DNA of 64,000 bases, taken from positions 62,001 through 126,000 of the forward strand of contig CAAEVH010000010.1 in NCBI GenBank assembly GCA_900759445.1. The letters are read 5' to 3'. A model generated the notes under the pieces. The model made no database searches and was not told where the DNA came from. It saw nothing but the letters and a program-made list of their open reading frames with translations. This document shows, piece after piece, positions 10,447 to 20,712 of the stretch. Made by a program: the position numbers and the translations under genes. This DNA comes from an uncultured Raoultella sp. GTDB taxonomy: Bacteria; Pseudomonadota; Gammaproteobacteria; Enterobacterales; Enterobacteriaceae. The stretch's first letter is position 1; each line of letters opens with the position of its first letter.

Positions 10447-11415
10447 ATGGATTACCGCAAAATCATCAAAGAGATTGGGCGAGGAAAAAATCACGCGCGT
10501 GACCTGGATAAGGATACTGCTCGCGGACTGTATACCCATATGATGAACGGCGAGGTGCCCGATCTTGAGATGGGCGGTGTACTGATTGCGCTGCGTATTA
10601 AAGGCGAAGGCGAAGCGGAGATGCTGGGCTTTTACGAAGCGATGCAGAACCACACCATTCGCCTGACTCCGCCAGTGGCCAAACCCATGCCGATTGTCAT
10701 TCCCAGCTACAATGGCGCGCGCAAGCAGGCAAATTTGACTCCGCTGCTGGCGATTTTACTGCATAAACTGGGCTTCCCGGTGGTGGTGCACGGTGTCAGC
10801 GAGGATCCAACCCGCGTGCTAACTGAAACCATTTTCGAACTGATGGGGATTGCGCCGACGCTGCATGCCGGGCAGGCGCAGGCAAAGCTGGATGGCCATG
10901 AGCCGGTATTTATCCCGGTGAGTGCGCTGTGTCCTCCGCTGGAAAAACAGCTGGCGATGCGCTGGCGAATGGGCGTGCGTAACAGTGCGCATACGCTGGC
11001 TAAATTAGCCACGCCGTTTGCCGAAGATGCCGCGCTGCGTCTTTCCAGCGTTTCCCACCCGGAATACGTATCGCGCGTGGCGAAATTTTTCGGCGATATC
11101 GGTGGGCGTGCCCTGTTGATGCACGGTACCGAGGGTGAAGTGTACGCCAACCCGCAGCGCTGCCCGCAGATAAGCCTGATAGATTCGTCCGGCGTGCGAG
11201 TGCTACAGGACCGGCAGAGCGAGATGCCCGATGAGCCGGTCCCACTGCCGGTGGCTAAAGACCCGGAAACTACCGCGCGCTGGATTGAGCGTTGTCTGGC
11301 GGGCAGTGAGCCGGTTCCGGCATCGCTGAAGATCCAGATGGCCTGCTGCCTGGTAGCAACCGGTGAATCCGCGACGCTGGCTGAAGGACTTGGCCGCGTC
11401 GAGCAAAGCTTCTGA
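10447..11415 (+). CDS. ybiB: TrpD2-like nucleic-acid-binding protein YbiB
   Basis: A 322-residue protein of the anthranilate phosphoribosyltransferase (TrpD) fold family. E. coli YbiB (320 aa) binds DNA and RNA through basic surface patches instead of acting in tryptophan synthesis. The glycine-rich PRPP loop of true TrpD enzymes is absent, in keeping with lost catalysis. Start chosen at MDYRKIIKEI, preceded by AAGGAG; it lies 29 bases after dinG and is probably co-transcribed with it under LexA control. Confidence 0.94.
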   Translation: MDYRKIIKEIGRGKNHARDLDKDTARGLYTHMMNGEVPDLEMGGVLIALRIKGEGEAEMLGFYEAMQNHTIRLTPPVAKPMPIVIPSYNGARKQANLTPLLAILLHKLGFPVVVHGVSEDPTRVLTETIFELMGIAPTLHAGQAQAKLDGHEPVFIPVSALCPPLEKQLAMRWRMGVRNSAHTLAKLATPFAEDAALRLSSVSHPEYVSRVAKFFGDIGGRALLMHGTEGEVYANPQRCPQISLIDSSGVRVLQDRQSEMPDEPVPLPVAKDPETTARWIERCLAGSEPVPASLKIQMACCLVATGESATLAEGLGRVEQSF

Positions 11416-11576
11416 TTTTTCTTTCTCCCGACGGGTCATTTGCCTGGCCCGTCGCTTCACGCCTTCCGGCAACGTGAAATTTCTGCACGTTTATTGATCT
11501 CCTGAGCGCTGTGGCGCAGCATAGTTTGTTGAAAAATAAGAAACACAATCAACACGCGACATAACAGGAGATAACA

Positions 11577-12662
11577 ATGAACAGTGGACATCGCTTCCAT
11601 GTGCCAACGCTGCACGCCTTTATCCAGGCCGTTTTTCACCAGATGGGAAGCAATGAGCTGGAGGCGCGGCTGGTGGCCGATCATCTGATAGCCTCTAACC
11701 TCGCCGGCCACGACTCCCACGGTATCGGCATGATCCCAAGCTATATTCGCTCATTTTCGCAGGGACACCTGCAGATCAACCGTCATGCCAAAGTGGTCAA
11801 CGATGCGGGAGCGGTGATTACGCTTGACGGCGACTGCGCATTTGGTCAGGTGGCGGCCCACGAGGCAATTACGCTTGGGATCGAAAAAGCGCGCCAGCAC
11901 GGTATCGCTGCTGTGGCATTACATAATTCGCACCATATTGGACGCATTGGCTACTGGGCGGAGCAATGTGCGGCGGCGGGTTTTGTTTCGGTGCACTTTG
12001 TGAATGTGGTAGGGATCCCGATGGTCGCACCGTTTCATGGCCGCGATAGTCGATTTGGCACCAACCCCTTCTGCGTGGTGTTCCCGCGTAAAAATACGTT
12101 CCCGTTGTTGCTGGACTATGCAACCAGCGCCATCGCGTTTGGCAAAACCCGTGTGGCATGGCACAAGGGTGAGCCGGTGGCTCCGGGATGCCTGATTGAT
12201 GCTAATGGGGTACCCACAACCGATCCCGCCGTAATGCAGGTCTCTCCGCTGGGGTCGTTGCTGACCTTCGCCCAACACAAAGGTTATGCGCTGGCGGCAA
12301 TGTGCGAAATTATGGGGGGAGCGCTTTCTGGTGGTAAAACCACACATGAAGAGAGCCTGCAGACCAGCGCGGACGCCATCATTAACTGTATGACGACCAT
12401 CATTATGAATCCGGAACTGTTTGGCGCGCCGGACTGCGACAACCAGGTCGCGGCATTTGCTAAGTGGGTGAAAGCGTCCCCCCATGCTGAAGATGCCCCG
12501 ATCCTGTTGCCAGGGGAGTGGGAGGTGAATACTCGTGAAGAACGGCTGGAGCAAGGTATTCCGCTGGATGCCGGAAGCTGGCAGGCGATTTGCGAGGCGG
12601 CGTTGCAAATAGGGATGCCAGACGCCGTGTTGCAGGAATTCCGTCAACGACTGGAACACTAA
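11577..12662 (+). CDS. hcxB: Hydroxycarboxylate dehydrogenase B (YbiC/HcxB)
   Basis: A 361-residue member of the malate/L-lactate dehydrogenase (Ldh2) family. Family landmarks include HDSHGIGMIPSYI near residues 44-56 and HHIGRIGYWAEQ. E. coli HcxB (formerly YbiC) reduces alpha-ketoglutarate and other 2-oxo acids with NAD(P)H. Same length as the E. coli protein. It is preceded by ACAGGAGATAACA and a 161-base gap after ybiB, so it probably has its own promoter. Convergent with ybiJ, whose terminator begins just after its stop. Confidence 0.92.
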   Translation: MNSGHRFHVPTLHAFIQAVFHQMGSNELEARLVADHLIASNLAGHDSHGIGMIPSYIRSFSQGHLQINRHAKVVNDAGAVITLDGDCAFGQVAAHEAITLGIEKARQHGIAAVALHNSHHIGRIGYWAEQCAAAGFVSVHFVNVVGIPMVAPFHGRDSRFGTNPFCVVFPRKNTFPLLLDYATSAIAFGKTRVAWHKGEPVAPGCLIDANGVPTTDPAVMQVSPLGSLLTFAQHKGYALAAMCEIMGGALSGGKTTHEESLQTSADAIINCMTTIIMNPELFGAPDCDNQVAAFAKWVKASPHAEDAPILLPGEWEVNTREERLEQGIPLDAGSWQAICEAALQIGMPDAVLQEFRQRLEH

Positions 12663-12664
12663 GC

Positions 12665-12694
12665 AAAAAAAAGCCCGTCCAGTGGCGGACGGGC
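12665..12694 (-). terminator. Rho-independent terminator serving ybiJ
   Basis: On the minus strand GCCCGTCC / GGACGGGC closes a 6-base loop and is followed by eight T. The + strand lacks a T run after the stem, so the signal mainly stops leftward transcripts from ybiJ. Confidence 0.85.
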
Positions 12695-12759
12695 AAACAA
12701 AGGGTAACAAACAGGGTCAATGAGGGTTGGAGCATTGGGTCGTACAGGTAATCTTTCGG

Positions 12760-13020
12760 TTATTTATAGATAACCGCGGTGCCGCTCATTTTGTCTTTGC
12801 CGATAGCGGAAGTGATGCTGTAACCCGTTGCACCAGCAGCAGTCGCTTTTTCAGCCAGTTTTGCTTCCAGGCCGTCCAGCGTGGTGGCGCCGTCAGCAGA
12901 TACCACACCAATTTTGTTCATGTTTTGCGCCTGAGTAGAGGAAACTGGCTCGGCAGCAAAAACGCCAAATGACAGGGTAGACAGAGCGATGGCGGCAACA
13001 GCAAATTTGATATTTTTCAT
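12760..13020 (-). CDS. ybiJ: DUF1471 (YdgH/BhsA/McbA family) periplasmic protein YbiJ
   Basis: An 86-residue secreted protein: Sec signal peptide (residues 1-22, cleavage near FGVFA|AEP), then a single YhcN/BhsA-like domain ending SAIGKDKMSGTAVIYK. Members of this family act in stress responses and biofilm formation; a specific job for YbiJ is not established. Second family member in the window, 4 kb from mcbA and ending in the same GTAVIYK/SATIYK motif. The 300 bases upstream are AT-rich and hold no gene. Confidence 0.93.
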   Translation of the reverse strand: MKNIKFAVAAIALSTLSFGVFAAEPVSSTQAQNMNKIGVVSADGATTLDGLEAKLAEKATAAGATGYSITSAIGKDKMSGTAVIYK

Positions 13021-13320
13021 GATTAATTTCTCGCAGGTTTGTTCTGTTAGTCAGTGTTCTTTAAGAAGACGTTGTTTCGTCGATGTGAGAAGTATCACGT
13101 TTTTTTATGCGAGATAAAATCGAATAGAATTGACGACATCAATCAAAAAAATTGAATGACAAATAACTTATTGAATATTAATAAATTCGAAAGAGGGATT
13201 TACAGTTCTTGTCATTGCGCTTTACAGAGAAACCGACAACGGCACATTTTGCTACACAGAGTGCAAAAAAGCGTGCTCGTAAAGGAAATCGTATGCGCTG
13301 AAACTTTCGGTAAAGATAAG

Positions 13321-13587
13321 TCAACGTAGCTGGCTGTCTTTCGAACCTCTGCGATTATATCCTGAAAATGCTGCGCTATGTGAATCTTTATCCTGCTGGC
13401 ATGTGATGCACAAGCGTACGCCGGGCACGGCCTCCCGTCTGGCCTGAGGGATTGGATTACCACATTCTTCGCATTCATACAGACTTTCCCCCGTCGGTAA
13501 CTCACCGCGGGCGCGGGCAACAGCATCTTCAATAGTATTGTTGATCTGTTCGTTAACAGCGTCGTCATTTGCCCATCCGGATGCCAT
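13321..13587 (-). CDS. ybiI: DksA/TraR-type zinc-finger protein YbiI
   Basis: An 88-residue protein with a C4 zinc finger: CEECG, then PGVRLCITCQ, as in the DksA/TraR C-terminal domain. It lacks the long coiled coil of DksA and so resembles the short TraR-like members that may reach into the RNA polymerase secondary channel; the function of YbiI itself is not known. Start at MASGWANDDA, preceded by GGAGGTAGGT; a longer reading frame exists upstream but has no comparable ribosome site. It follows ybiX by 75 bases. Confidence 0.92.
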   Translation of the reverse strand: MASGWANDDAVNEQINNTIEDAVARARGELPTGESLYECEECGNPIPQARREAVPGVRLCITCQQDKDSHSAAFSGYNRRGSKDSQLR

Positions 13588-13662
13588 ACCTACCTCCTGC
13601 TGATGTCTACAGAATAAGTATAGCGAATGTGATGGCTGAAAAACGACCACGCGTCAGCGGTA

Positions 13663-14340
13663 TCAGATTTCAGACCATTCGCGCAGCAGGTTATGGTAGA
13701 GATTGAGAAGCGACAGGATCTCGCTACTCTCCCCATGACGTGTCTTCAGGGACTGGATGTTTTTATCCAGTTCAAAAAGCATGGCGCGATTTTTATCGTC
13801 CCGGATCATCGACTGGATCCACATAAAGGATGCCACCCGAACCCCACGGGTCACCGGCGTAACGCAGTGCAGGCTGCTGGAAGGGTAAAGTACCAGATCG
13901 CCTGCCGGAAGTTTTACCGCATGCTGGCCGTAGGTGTCATTGACCAGCAGCTCTCCTCCCTCATAATCGTCAGGATTACTCAGGAATAAGGTGGCGGAAA
14001 GATCTGTGCGCATCCAGCCGTTTTCCGGATGACTACGCACCGCGCCGTCAACGTGAAAACCGTAGGTCTCGTTGTCCTGGTAGCGATTGAACAGCGGTGT
14101 GGAGAGCGTTTTCGGTAATGCAGCGGCGAAGAATAACGCGCTGTTGTTCACCGCGTTTTGTACCGCCTGTTGTAAAACGCCGTAACGCTCACTTTGCGTA
14201 TTCACCTGCTGGTTGTTTTTAACCTGCGAGCCCTGAGCGCCGGTGGTTGCGCGGCCATCAACCCAGTCGGCAGCGTCCAGTTGTTCGCGAAACCAGGCGA
14301 CATCCTGCGCCGACAGAATGCCGGGAATGTGATACATCAT
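13663..14340 (-). CDS. ybiX: Fe(II)/2-oxoglutarate dioxygenase YbiX (PKHD type)
   Basis: A 225-residue PKHD-type hydroxylase with intact iron ligands H96, D98 and H158 and the 2-oxoglutarate-binding Arg at R168 ([16 protein letters not shown]). The natural substrate is unknown. It lies 43 bases downstream of fiu on the same strand and is probably co-transcribed with it under Fur, which links it to iron starvation; PiuC-type homologues sit beside siderophore receptors in other bacteria. Confidence 0.94.
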   Translation of the reverse strand: MMYHIPGILSAQDVAWFREQLDAADWVDGRATTGAQGSQVKNNQQVNTQSERYGVLQQAVQNAVNNSALFFAAALPKTLSTPLFNRYQDNETYGFHVDGAVRSHPENGWMRTDLSATLFLSNPDDYEGGELLVNDTYGQHAVKLPAGDLVLYPSSSLHCVTPVTRGVRVASFMWIQSMIRDDKNRAMLFELDKNIQSLKTRHGESSEILSLLNLYHNLLREWSEI

Positions 14341-14383
14341 CAGTGTTTCTCCTGAAAGTGGGGCTTACGCCCCACGTAAAAGA

Positions 14384-16669
14384 TCAGAAATGCATATTTG
14401 CCGTGAGCAGGAAGGTTCTTGGCTCACCCGGATGGTAACGGTATCCGCTCTTGTTAATGGAGGATACATAATCGGTGTCGAACAGGTTATAGACGTTCAA
14501 CTGGAAATCGAGATTGCGATTCACGCGATAACCCAGTTTCGCGTCGGCGACCCAGTAACCTTCGGTGTAGGATGGCGTACCCACGGCCCCGTCGGAACCG
14601 CGATGCATACTGCCCACGTAGCGAGCGCCCGCGCCAACGGAGATATCATCGGTAGCCTGATACTGGTTCCACAGCGTGAACGCATGTTCTGGCGTATACG
14701 GCAGAGATGAAGAACCATCCTGAGCAACGTTTTTGCCGCTGTGGATCGTCGCGCGCTGCTGGGTGTAACCCCCAATAACCTGCCATGCGGGAGTGATGTT
14801 CCCTGCTACCGATAGTTCGTAACCTTCAACGCGCTTCTCCCCGTACTGGGAATATGTGCCGTCGTCGTTCTGCTCAACTTCGTTCTCAATATCCGTACGG
14901 AAAATCGCGGCAGTTAACAGCAGGCGCTTATCCAGCACCTCCCATTTGGTGCCGATCTCGCTGGTTTTCGCTTTCTGCGGTTTGAAATCGGTACGGTTCG
15001 CACTGTTACCGCTTCCACTCTGAGCGAGGGCAAAGTTGCTGCCGCCAGGCGGTTGCTGAGAAACGGCGTAGTTAATGTAAACGTTACCGTTATCGGTCAG
15101 GTGATACAGCGCGCCCGCTTTCCAGTTCACCAGATTGCCTGATTTGGCAGTATCCACGGTGGTGACCGGAGAACCTTTCGCCACGCCTGTCGGACACGCG
15201 ACCGCGCCGCGACCAGAAGCGCCGCAAGCGGTAGCGCTGTCATATTCCGTGCGGTAATTGTCGAGGCGAATACCACCGTTTAGTTCAAACTCACGGGTAA
15301 TCTGTAGCGTATCAAAGGCGTATACACCGAAGGTATCAGTTTGCCCGTTAGCATTAGCGCCGTTACGAGACAATCCGCCGATATTCACATTGCTGTCGGG
15401 ATGATAGATATTTACCGGCGGCGGGGTGATCGGGTTTACACCATAGTTGGTTTGCGTTTCACGCGTTAGCTCCACGCCGGTGCTGATGTCGTGACCGATG
15501 GATCCGGTGTAAAATTTTGAGGTCAGGTTGGTTTGGTTGTTCAGGATCTTATTGCTGACATCTTTGGTATTTGCCAGGCGTGACCAGGTCCAGGTGTCGA
15601 CGCTGCTGGTGGGTTGAGTGATGTTAGTCGCACCGCCCATCACCGCCGTCATCAGATAATCCTGCTTAATGCGTGACCAGCGGGTGGTGTTGCGAATAGT
15701 GGTGCTGTCGCTCAGGTCATGTTCAAAACGCATCGTTGCGGTATCGGTCGTCGAATCGTCGTAATCCGAGTTGGTACCGTAGAAGTTATGCGTATCCACT
15801 TTTCCTGACTGATTCAGTGCAGCAGTCCCCGCGGAAGGCGCGGAATATCCCGGCAGACCGATGGTGGGGACACCGCCATCCGGGGTGTTGTGCTGGGTGA
15901 CATGCAGATAGTTCAGATACAGTCGGTTCTCAGTGCCTAAGCCAAAGGCGAGCGAGGGGGCCACACCATAACGTTCATTCTTAACGTTATCGCGACCGGC
16001 ATCATGCGTTTTTTCACCCATCAGGTTTAACCGTGCAGCGGTGGTCTCGCCGATGACCTGGTTAATGTCCAGCGTACCACGGCGGAACCAGGCGCTACCG
16101 ACGCTGGCCGAGGCATCGATCCCTGAGTCGGTGCGCGGCTGTTTGCTGATCATATTGATGGAGCCCGTTGGCGCGCTACGGCCATAGTCGGTGCCGGAGG
16201 GGCCTTTGATCACTTCAACCTGTTCGGTATTGAAAGTGTCGCGCGTAACGCTGCCAATATCTCGGATACCGTCGATATAAATACTGTTCGAGGTATCCGC
16301 ACCACGCATGTACACCGCGTCACCGGTAGTGGAGTTACCGTTCTCACCGGCGAAAAACGCGCCAACACCCGGTACGTTTTTCAGCGCATCGGTCAGATTG
16401 GTTGCACCTTGATCCTTAATCACCTGCTCAGAAATCACTGTGATGGTGCGGGTTGTATCCGCTACCGGGCGGGAGAACTTAGGGTCGGCAGACTGCGTTG
16501 GGGCGTATAGAGAAGGTTTGGCCGCTTCAACAACCAGCGTATCTTCTTGTTTTTTATCTTGATCGCCCGCGGCGACAGCCTGAGCTACCGGAGACAGGCC
16601 AATACACAGACCGGCAAAAAAAGTCAGTGAATGAAAACTACTGGCAGGCAAATTGCGATTTTTATCCAT
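14384..16669 (-). CDS. fiu: TonB-dependent catecholate siderophore receptor Fiu
   Basis: A 761-residue outer membrane receptor: signal peptide to about residue 33, TonB box DTLVVEA, plug domain (TRTITVISEQVIKDQG... TGSINMISKQP), then a 22-strand barrel ending with a terminal Phe (LLTANMHF). Fiu imports ferric dihydroxybenzoylserine and other monomeric catecholates and is a route for catechol-bearing antibiotics and some colicins. The start at 16669 (MDKNRNLPAS) matches E. coli; a frame-open ATG at 16726 is possible but would add 19 residues before the signal peptide. A Fur box lies upstream. Confidence 0.96.
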   Translation of the reverse strand: MDKNRNLPASSFHSLTFFAGLCIGLSPVAQAVAAGDQDKKQEDTLVVEAAKPSLYAPTQSADPKFSRPVADTTRTITVISEQVIKDQGATNLTDALKNVPGVGAFFAGENGNSTTGDAVYMRGADTSNSIYIDGIRDIGSVTRDTFNTEQVEVIKGPSGTDYGRSAPTGSINMISKQPRTDSGIDASASVGSAWFRRGTLDINQVIGETTAARLNLMGEKTHDAGRDNVKNERYGVAPSLAFGLGTENRLYLNYLHVTQHNTPDGGVPTIGLPGYSAPSAGTAALNQSGKVDTHNFYGTNSDYDDSTTDTATMRFEHDLSDSTTIRNTTRWSRIKQDYLMTAVMGGATNITQPTSSVDTWTWSRLANTKDVSNKILNNQTNLTSKFYTGSIGHDISTGVELTRETQTNYGVNPITPPPVNIYHPDSNVNIGGLSRNGANANGQTDTFGVYAFDTLQITREFELNGGIRLDNYRTEYDSATACGASGRGAVACPTGVAKGSPVTTVDTAKSGNLVNWKAGALYHLTDNGNVYINYAVSQQPPGGSNFALAQSGSGNSANRTDFKPQKAKTSEIGTKWEVLDKRLLLTAAIFRTDIENEVEQNDDGTYSQYGEKRVEGYELSVAGNITPAWQVIGGYTQQRATIHSGKNVAQDGSSSLPYTPEHAFTLWNQYQATDDISVGAGARYVGSMHRGSDGAVGTPSYTEGYWVADAKLGYRVNRNLDFQLNVYNLFDTDYVSSINKSGYRYHPGEPRTFLLTANMHF

Positions 16670-16774
16670 GTTAGTGAGTGACTTATTATTTTTTGAGTAG
16701 ACGGTTTCACTCGCGCGAAGGGACATCTCTGTGGATGTTATACCCTGCAGGCCTCGCGGGAGTGAACGTGTAAT

Positions 16775-16799
16775 TGATAATGATTTTGATAAGCATTAC
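16775..16799 (-). promoter_or_regulatory. Fur box upstream of fiu
   Basis: Read on the + strand, the bases form consecutive hexamers GATAAT, GATTTT, GATAAG, then CATTAC, the usual pattern of overlapping Fur sites. It lies about 105 bases upstream of the fiu start, a normal place for the promoter. Confidence 0.82.
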
Positions 16800-16962
16800 T
16801 AATTAGTGCGACGTTTTAGCATTCATTAATTCAAAAATAAATACATTTATTTACATTGAATTCAAAATTGCTACACGATGATTACAATCTGAGCGGTGAA
16901 CGACGTGAACAATAGGTAGCAAACTGCATTCGGGGTGAATGCAGTTGGGCTAAGGTGAGGGA

Positions 16963-17223
16963 CTACTTATAGATAGTTGCGCTGCCGTACATCTGGTTTT
17001 TACCGCCCGCAGAATTGACGACAAAGCCTTTTGCGCCTTGCTCTTTCGCTTTCTCTGCCAGCTTGTCTTCGAGATCGCTCAGGTTAGAAGCTCCGGTAGC
17101 GAAAACAGTGCCGGAAGCTTGTAGCTGGCCGGTTTGAGGGCTGGTGTAGGGCTGTGCAGCAAAGGACGCAAATGTCATGCCGGTCAGTACGGTAGCGGCA
17201 AGGAATGTGAGGCATTTCTTCAT
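16963..17223 (-). CDS. mcbA: DUF1471 periplasmic protein McbA (YbiM)
   Basis: An 86-residue secreted protein with a signal peptide (1-22, cleavage near ASFA|AQP) and a YhcN/BhsA-like fold containing SNLSDLEDKLAEKAKEQGAKG and the terminal motif MYGSATIYK. E. coli McbA is induced by the McbR regulator pathway and suppresses colanic-acid mucoidy and affects biofilm. Start chosen at MKKCLTFLAA, preceded by AGAGGATATCACC. Upstream of, and same strand as, fiu, with 293 bases between. Confidence 0.92.
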   Translation of the reverse strand: MKKCLTFLAATVLTGMTFASFAAQPYTSPQTGQLQASGTVFATGASNLSDLEDKLAEKAKEQGAKGFVVNSAGGKNQMYGSATIYK

Positions 17224-17433
17224 GGTGATATCCTCTGAGAAACAACAGGTCGTGCCTGATAAGTTTAGGCCGTCAGCGGATGACATTTACCGCAAAAAAC
17301 TGGTGATGAGCTGTCTGTTTTTTGAACAATCAGCAAGCCATCAAATAGGTATAAAAAAAGCAAATTTCCTTGCTGTGTGTTTACCGCGTGGCGTTATGCG
17401 GGTATCTTACGCCGCTGTTAAAAGGAGAATGCT

Positions 17434-18360
17434 ATGTCCCCCCAGAAACCGGGATTACACCCACGCAACCGCCACAATGGCCGTTATGATCTTGCGACTT
17501 TATGCCAGGTTACACCCGAGTTGACGCAATTTCTCACCCTCACGCCGGGCGGCGAGCAGAGTGTTGATTTCGCGAATCCGCAGGCAGTGAAGGCGCTCAA
17601 TAAAGCACTGCTGGCGCATTTTTATGCGGTGAAAAACTGGGATATTCCAGACGGTTTTCTGTGCCCGCCGGTTCCTGGTCGCGCTGACTACATTCACCAT
17701 CTGGCCGACCTGTTAGGTGAAACCAGCGGAACCATTCCGGCAAATGCGAGCGTGCTGGACGTGGGAGTTGGGGCAAACTGTATTTATCCGTTGATCGGCG
17801 TGCATGAATATGGATGGCGATTCACCGGTAGTGAGACCAGTAGCGAAGCGTTTAACAGCGCTCAGGCGATCGTAAATGCCAATCCGGGGTTAACTCGTGC
17901 TATTCGTCTGCGTCGCCAGAAAGATGCTACGGCAATCTTCAACGGTATCATTCACAAGAATGAGCAATATGAAGCCACATTGTGTAACCCGCCATTCCAT
18001 GATTCTGCGGCTTCAGCCCGCGCCGGAAGCGAGCGCAAACGTCGTAATCTGGGGCAGGATAAAGATGATGCGCTGAACTTTGGCGGGCAGCAGCAGGAGC
18101 TGTGGTGTGAAGGCGGTGAAGTGGCATTCATCAAAAAAATGATCGCCGAAAGCCAGGCCTTTGGCCGTCAGGTGATGTGGTTCACCACGCTGGTTTCGCG
18201 CGGTGAGAATTTGCCTCCGCTGTACCACGCATTAACGGATGCGGGCGCGGTGAAAGTGGTTAAGAAAGAGATGGCCCAGGGGCAAAAGCAGAGTCGCTTT
18301 ATTGCCTGGACCTTTATGGATAACGATCAGCGTCGCCGTTTTATGGCGCGTAAACGCTAA
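17434..18360 (+). CDS. rlmF: 23S rRNA m6A1618 methyltransferase RlmF
   Basis: A 308-residue SAM-dependent N6-adenine methyltransferase that modifies A1618 of 23S rRNA. Motif I is DVGVGAN at 109-115 and the catalytic (D/N)PPF motif is CNPPFHD with NPPF at 185-188. The tail is basic (RRRFMARKR). Same length as E. coli RlmF; start preceded by AAAAGGAGAATGCT. Its stop overlaps the 3' end of convergent ybiO by 4 bases. Confidence 0.96.
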   Translation: MSPQKPGLHPRNRHNGRYDLATLCQVTPELTQFLTLTPGGEQSVDFANPQAVKALNKALLAHFYAVKNWDIPDGFLCPPVPGRADYIHHLADLLGETSGTIPANASVLDVGVGANCIYPLIGVHEYGWRFTGSETSSEAFNSAQAIVNANPGLTRAIRLRRQKDATAIFNGIIHKNEQYEATLCNPPFHDSAASARAGSERKRRNLGQDKDDALNFGGQQQELWCEGGEVAFIKKMIAESQAFGRQVMWFTTLVSRGENLPPLYHALTDAGAVKVVKKEMAQGQKQSRFIAWTFMDNDQRRRFMARKR

Positions 18361-20594
18361 AGCGTTGGCTCGGTTGGCGGCAGCGGTTCGCTTGCTGCCG
18401 ACGCAGGGCCATTCACCGGTGCAGGCAAAACCTGATACGTCTGTACCGGCGCGCGTACGTTGGCCAGATCGAAGTATTTCTTCACCTGGCTGTCGAGCGC
18501 GAAACGTACCGTCCACTGTTTCAGCGGTAATGTGGTAAATGAGACCCGTAGCGTGAAGGCCGTATTGGTTAACCCCACAATCCCGGCAAACGACGGCTCG
18601 CCAATAATCAGCCCGCGAATATCGTCCTGTTCCATCACTGCAGCCACAGCGTCTTTCAACGCCTGATTCGCTTTATCCGCATCCCCATGGCGGTCTACGT
18701 CGTAATTGGCGACGACCGATCCAATCCCGCGCACAAAGTTGGCGAAGGTCGTTATCGATGACCAGGGAATGATATGGTACGCCCCGGTGTCCTGACGGAC
18801 GCCCACAGAGCGGATGGACATCCGTTCAACCGTACCGGTGAGTGGACCGATAGTCACCAGGTCACCTGTGTTCATGCCATTTTCGAACTGAATAAAGATC
18901 CCGGTAATAATATCTTTTACCAGCGTTTGCGAGCCGAAAGAGATAGCCAGCCCCAGCGCCCCGGCCCCGGCCAGTAAGGGCGCGATATTGACGCCAATTT
19001 CGGATAGCACAATCATGATGGTGATCGTGCTGATGATCACCGCCAGCGCGTTGCGAAACAGCGTCAGCAGGGTGCGGGTACGGGCGCTGGGGAGCGGGCG
19101 GCCGTGAATATCGGAAGCCAGACGATTTTCAATCAGGCTGGCAAGGATCGTCCAGCCGATGGCGGAGAAGAATAAAATCAGCGCGATACGGATCAGGATA
19201 TCCACCGTTTTTTCTCCTGCGCCGTAATGCAGCCAGTTCCAGAAGTCGAACAATCCCCAGGCATTCAGTAGCAGCATTACCGCGACGCACACCGTCAGGA
19301 TCCTGGCCACGCTTAACGCCGTCGACAGCCAGCCATTCAACCGTTTTTGTAATTCCGGATAGCTGCGCTGGGTGTGTGGCGAAAGGGTAATGGTCTTGGC
19401 TATCCAGCGGGAAAGCATACCGGAAACAAAAGCGGCGATCCCAATGATCACCAGACTGCGCAGCGTAGCGCCCATCATGAATTTCAGGCTGTTGCCCGGA
19501 TCAAACAGCGAGAAGAAAAACAGCACAATGAAGTAGGCGCTGGCCAGCCAATGCCATACCAGTGCAAAGGCGCGGATAAACAGGCTGAAAAACGCTAATG
19601 ATCTTTCCGCCAGATTCAGCAAATGCTGCGTTATCTCTTTCTTGTTTCTGAAAATCAGGTACAGCGCCCATAGCGTGATACACAGCATGATGATGACGTT
19701 TGCCATCGCACCGACCTGCACGTTGACCTGATTCGAGATAATGGGCACGGCAACGATAAGTCCGTATCCAATCAGGCTGCTCAATGAACTTAAACGGCGA
19801 TTCCAGTAGCGCGCACTGGCATCCTGAATGTTAAACGGGCGCAGTTCGGCCACCGTTGGGCAAAATATCAGGCGCAGAACGGCTTTGAAGAACTCAATCA
19901 GCGCAAAGGCATTGAGAAACAGACTTTGCTGAAAGGCGATAGTGCGGCTACCGGCGTTCATTCTGTCGCTCAGTATCTGCCCGACAAACAAAGTCAGCGC
20001 CAGCAGAAGCAAATCGATAATGAATGCGCCGATGATCATCGCCGGAAGCTGGAGCCAGTTGCTGCGTTCGCGGTTTTTCCGTCGTGCCCATTGCCCCATT
20101 TTGCGATACAGCGGTAGCGCGCACAGGCGAAGCAGCCAGAAAAAACCGAACACTGACGCCGCCAGCATTAAAAAATGGGTCAGGGCATTGGTGAACGTTT
20201 GCGGGTTGAAGGTTTTGTGTGGTGCATCGGTAATATTGCGGTAAAGCTGAGCAAAGCGGCTGGAGAGCGCCTCACCGTAGTGGCGGGTGACATCCGTGAC
20301 GTTTTCCAGCACCGTTTTTTCTTCCGTTAACGTGGGCGGAACAATGGTTGGCACCGGCTCGGCAGGGGGCGCTGTCGCCACTTTGCGTAACTGACCGATC
20401 AGTTCCTGGCGCGAGGCGTCATTTTCCAGCACATCAGCCAGTGCGCCGTAGGCCGCTTTCTTCTGTTCAACATCCGGCTCTTTCGTCGGCGCGGTTTGCG
20501 CGTTGGTTGACGTTGTCGTAGTGACGCCAGGTATCGTCACCGCCTGAGTCGGGAGACTCACCAGACAAACAAAGATGAACAGGATCCAGCGCAT
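18357..20594 (-). CDS. ybiO: Mechanosensitive channel YbiO (MscS family)
   Basis: A 745-residue large MscS-type channel. It has a signal peptide ([15 protein letters not shown]), a periplasmic region, about ten predicted membrane helices and a C-terminal MscS core with the pore-helix stretch [19 protein letters not shown] followed by the beta domain ([19 protein letters not shown]). E. coli YbiO is a medium-conductance channel that protects against hypo-osmotic shock. Start chosen at MRWILFIFV, preceded by GGGAGGAGT. Confidence 0.94.
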   Translation of the reverse strand: MRWILFIFVCLVSLPTQAVTIPGVTTTTSTNAQTAPTKEPDVEQKKAAYGALADVLENDASRQELIGQLRKVATAPPAEPVPTIVPPTLTEEKTVLENVTDVTRHYGEALSSRFAQLYRNITDAPHKTFNPQTFTNALTHFLMLAASVFGFFWLLRLCALPLYRKMGQWARRKNRERSNWLQLPAMIIGAFIIDLLLLALTLFVGQILSDRMNAGSRTIAFQQSLFLNAFALIEFFKAVLRLIFCPTVAELRPFNIQDASARYWNRRLSSLSSLIGYGLIVAVPIISNQVNVQVGAMANVIIMLCITLWALYLIFRNKKEITQHLLNLAERSLAFFSLFIRAFALVWHWLASAYFIVLFFFSLFDPGNSLKFMMGATLRSLVIIGIAAFVSGMLSRWIAKTITLSPHTQRSYPELQKRLNGWLSTALSVARILTVCVAVMLLLNAWGLFDFWNWLHYGAGEKTVDILIRIALILFFSAIGWTILASLIENRLASDIHGRPLPSARTRTLLTLFRNALAVIISTITIMIVLSEIGVNIAPLLAGAGALGLAISFGSQTLVKDIITGIFIQFENGMNTGDLVTIGPLTGTVERMSIRSVGVRQDTGAYHIIPWSSITTFANFVRGIGSVVANYDVDRHGDADKANQALKDAVAAVMEQDDIRGLIIGEPSFAGIVGLTNTAFTLRVSFTTLPLKQWTVRFALDSQVKKYFDLANVRAPVQTYQVLPAPVNGPASAASEPLPPTEPTL

Positions 20595-20712
20595 GACTCC
20601 TCCCATGAGAAAATAAATTCAAAAGGATAAGTATAGATGTCAGGGCGGGGGAGAAATGAAATGAGAGGATTCTGGTGAAAAACCTCCCTTCAGGCGAAGG
20701 GAGGGAGAGCTA

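Noticed and set aside
11919..12710. 263-codon minus-strand frame opposite ybiC
   Set aside because: Antisense to a conserved dehydrogenase, no promoter or ribosome site.
16670..16726. Longer start for fiu
   Set aside because: Would put 19 extra residues before the signal peptide; family members begin at the downstream Met.
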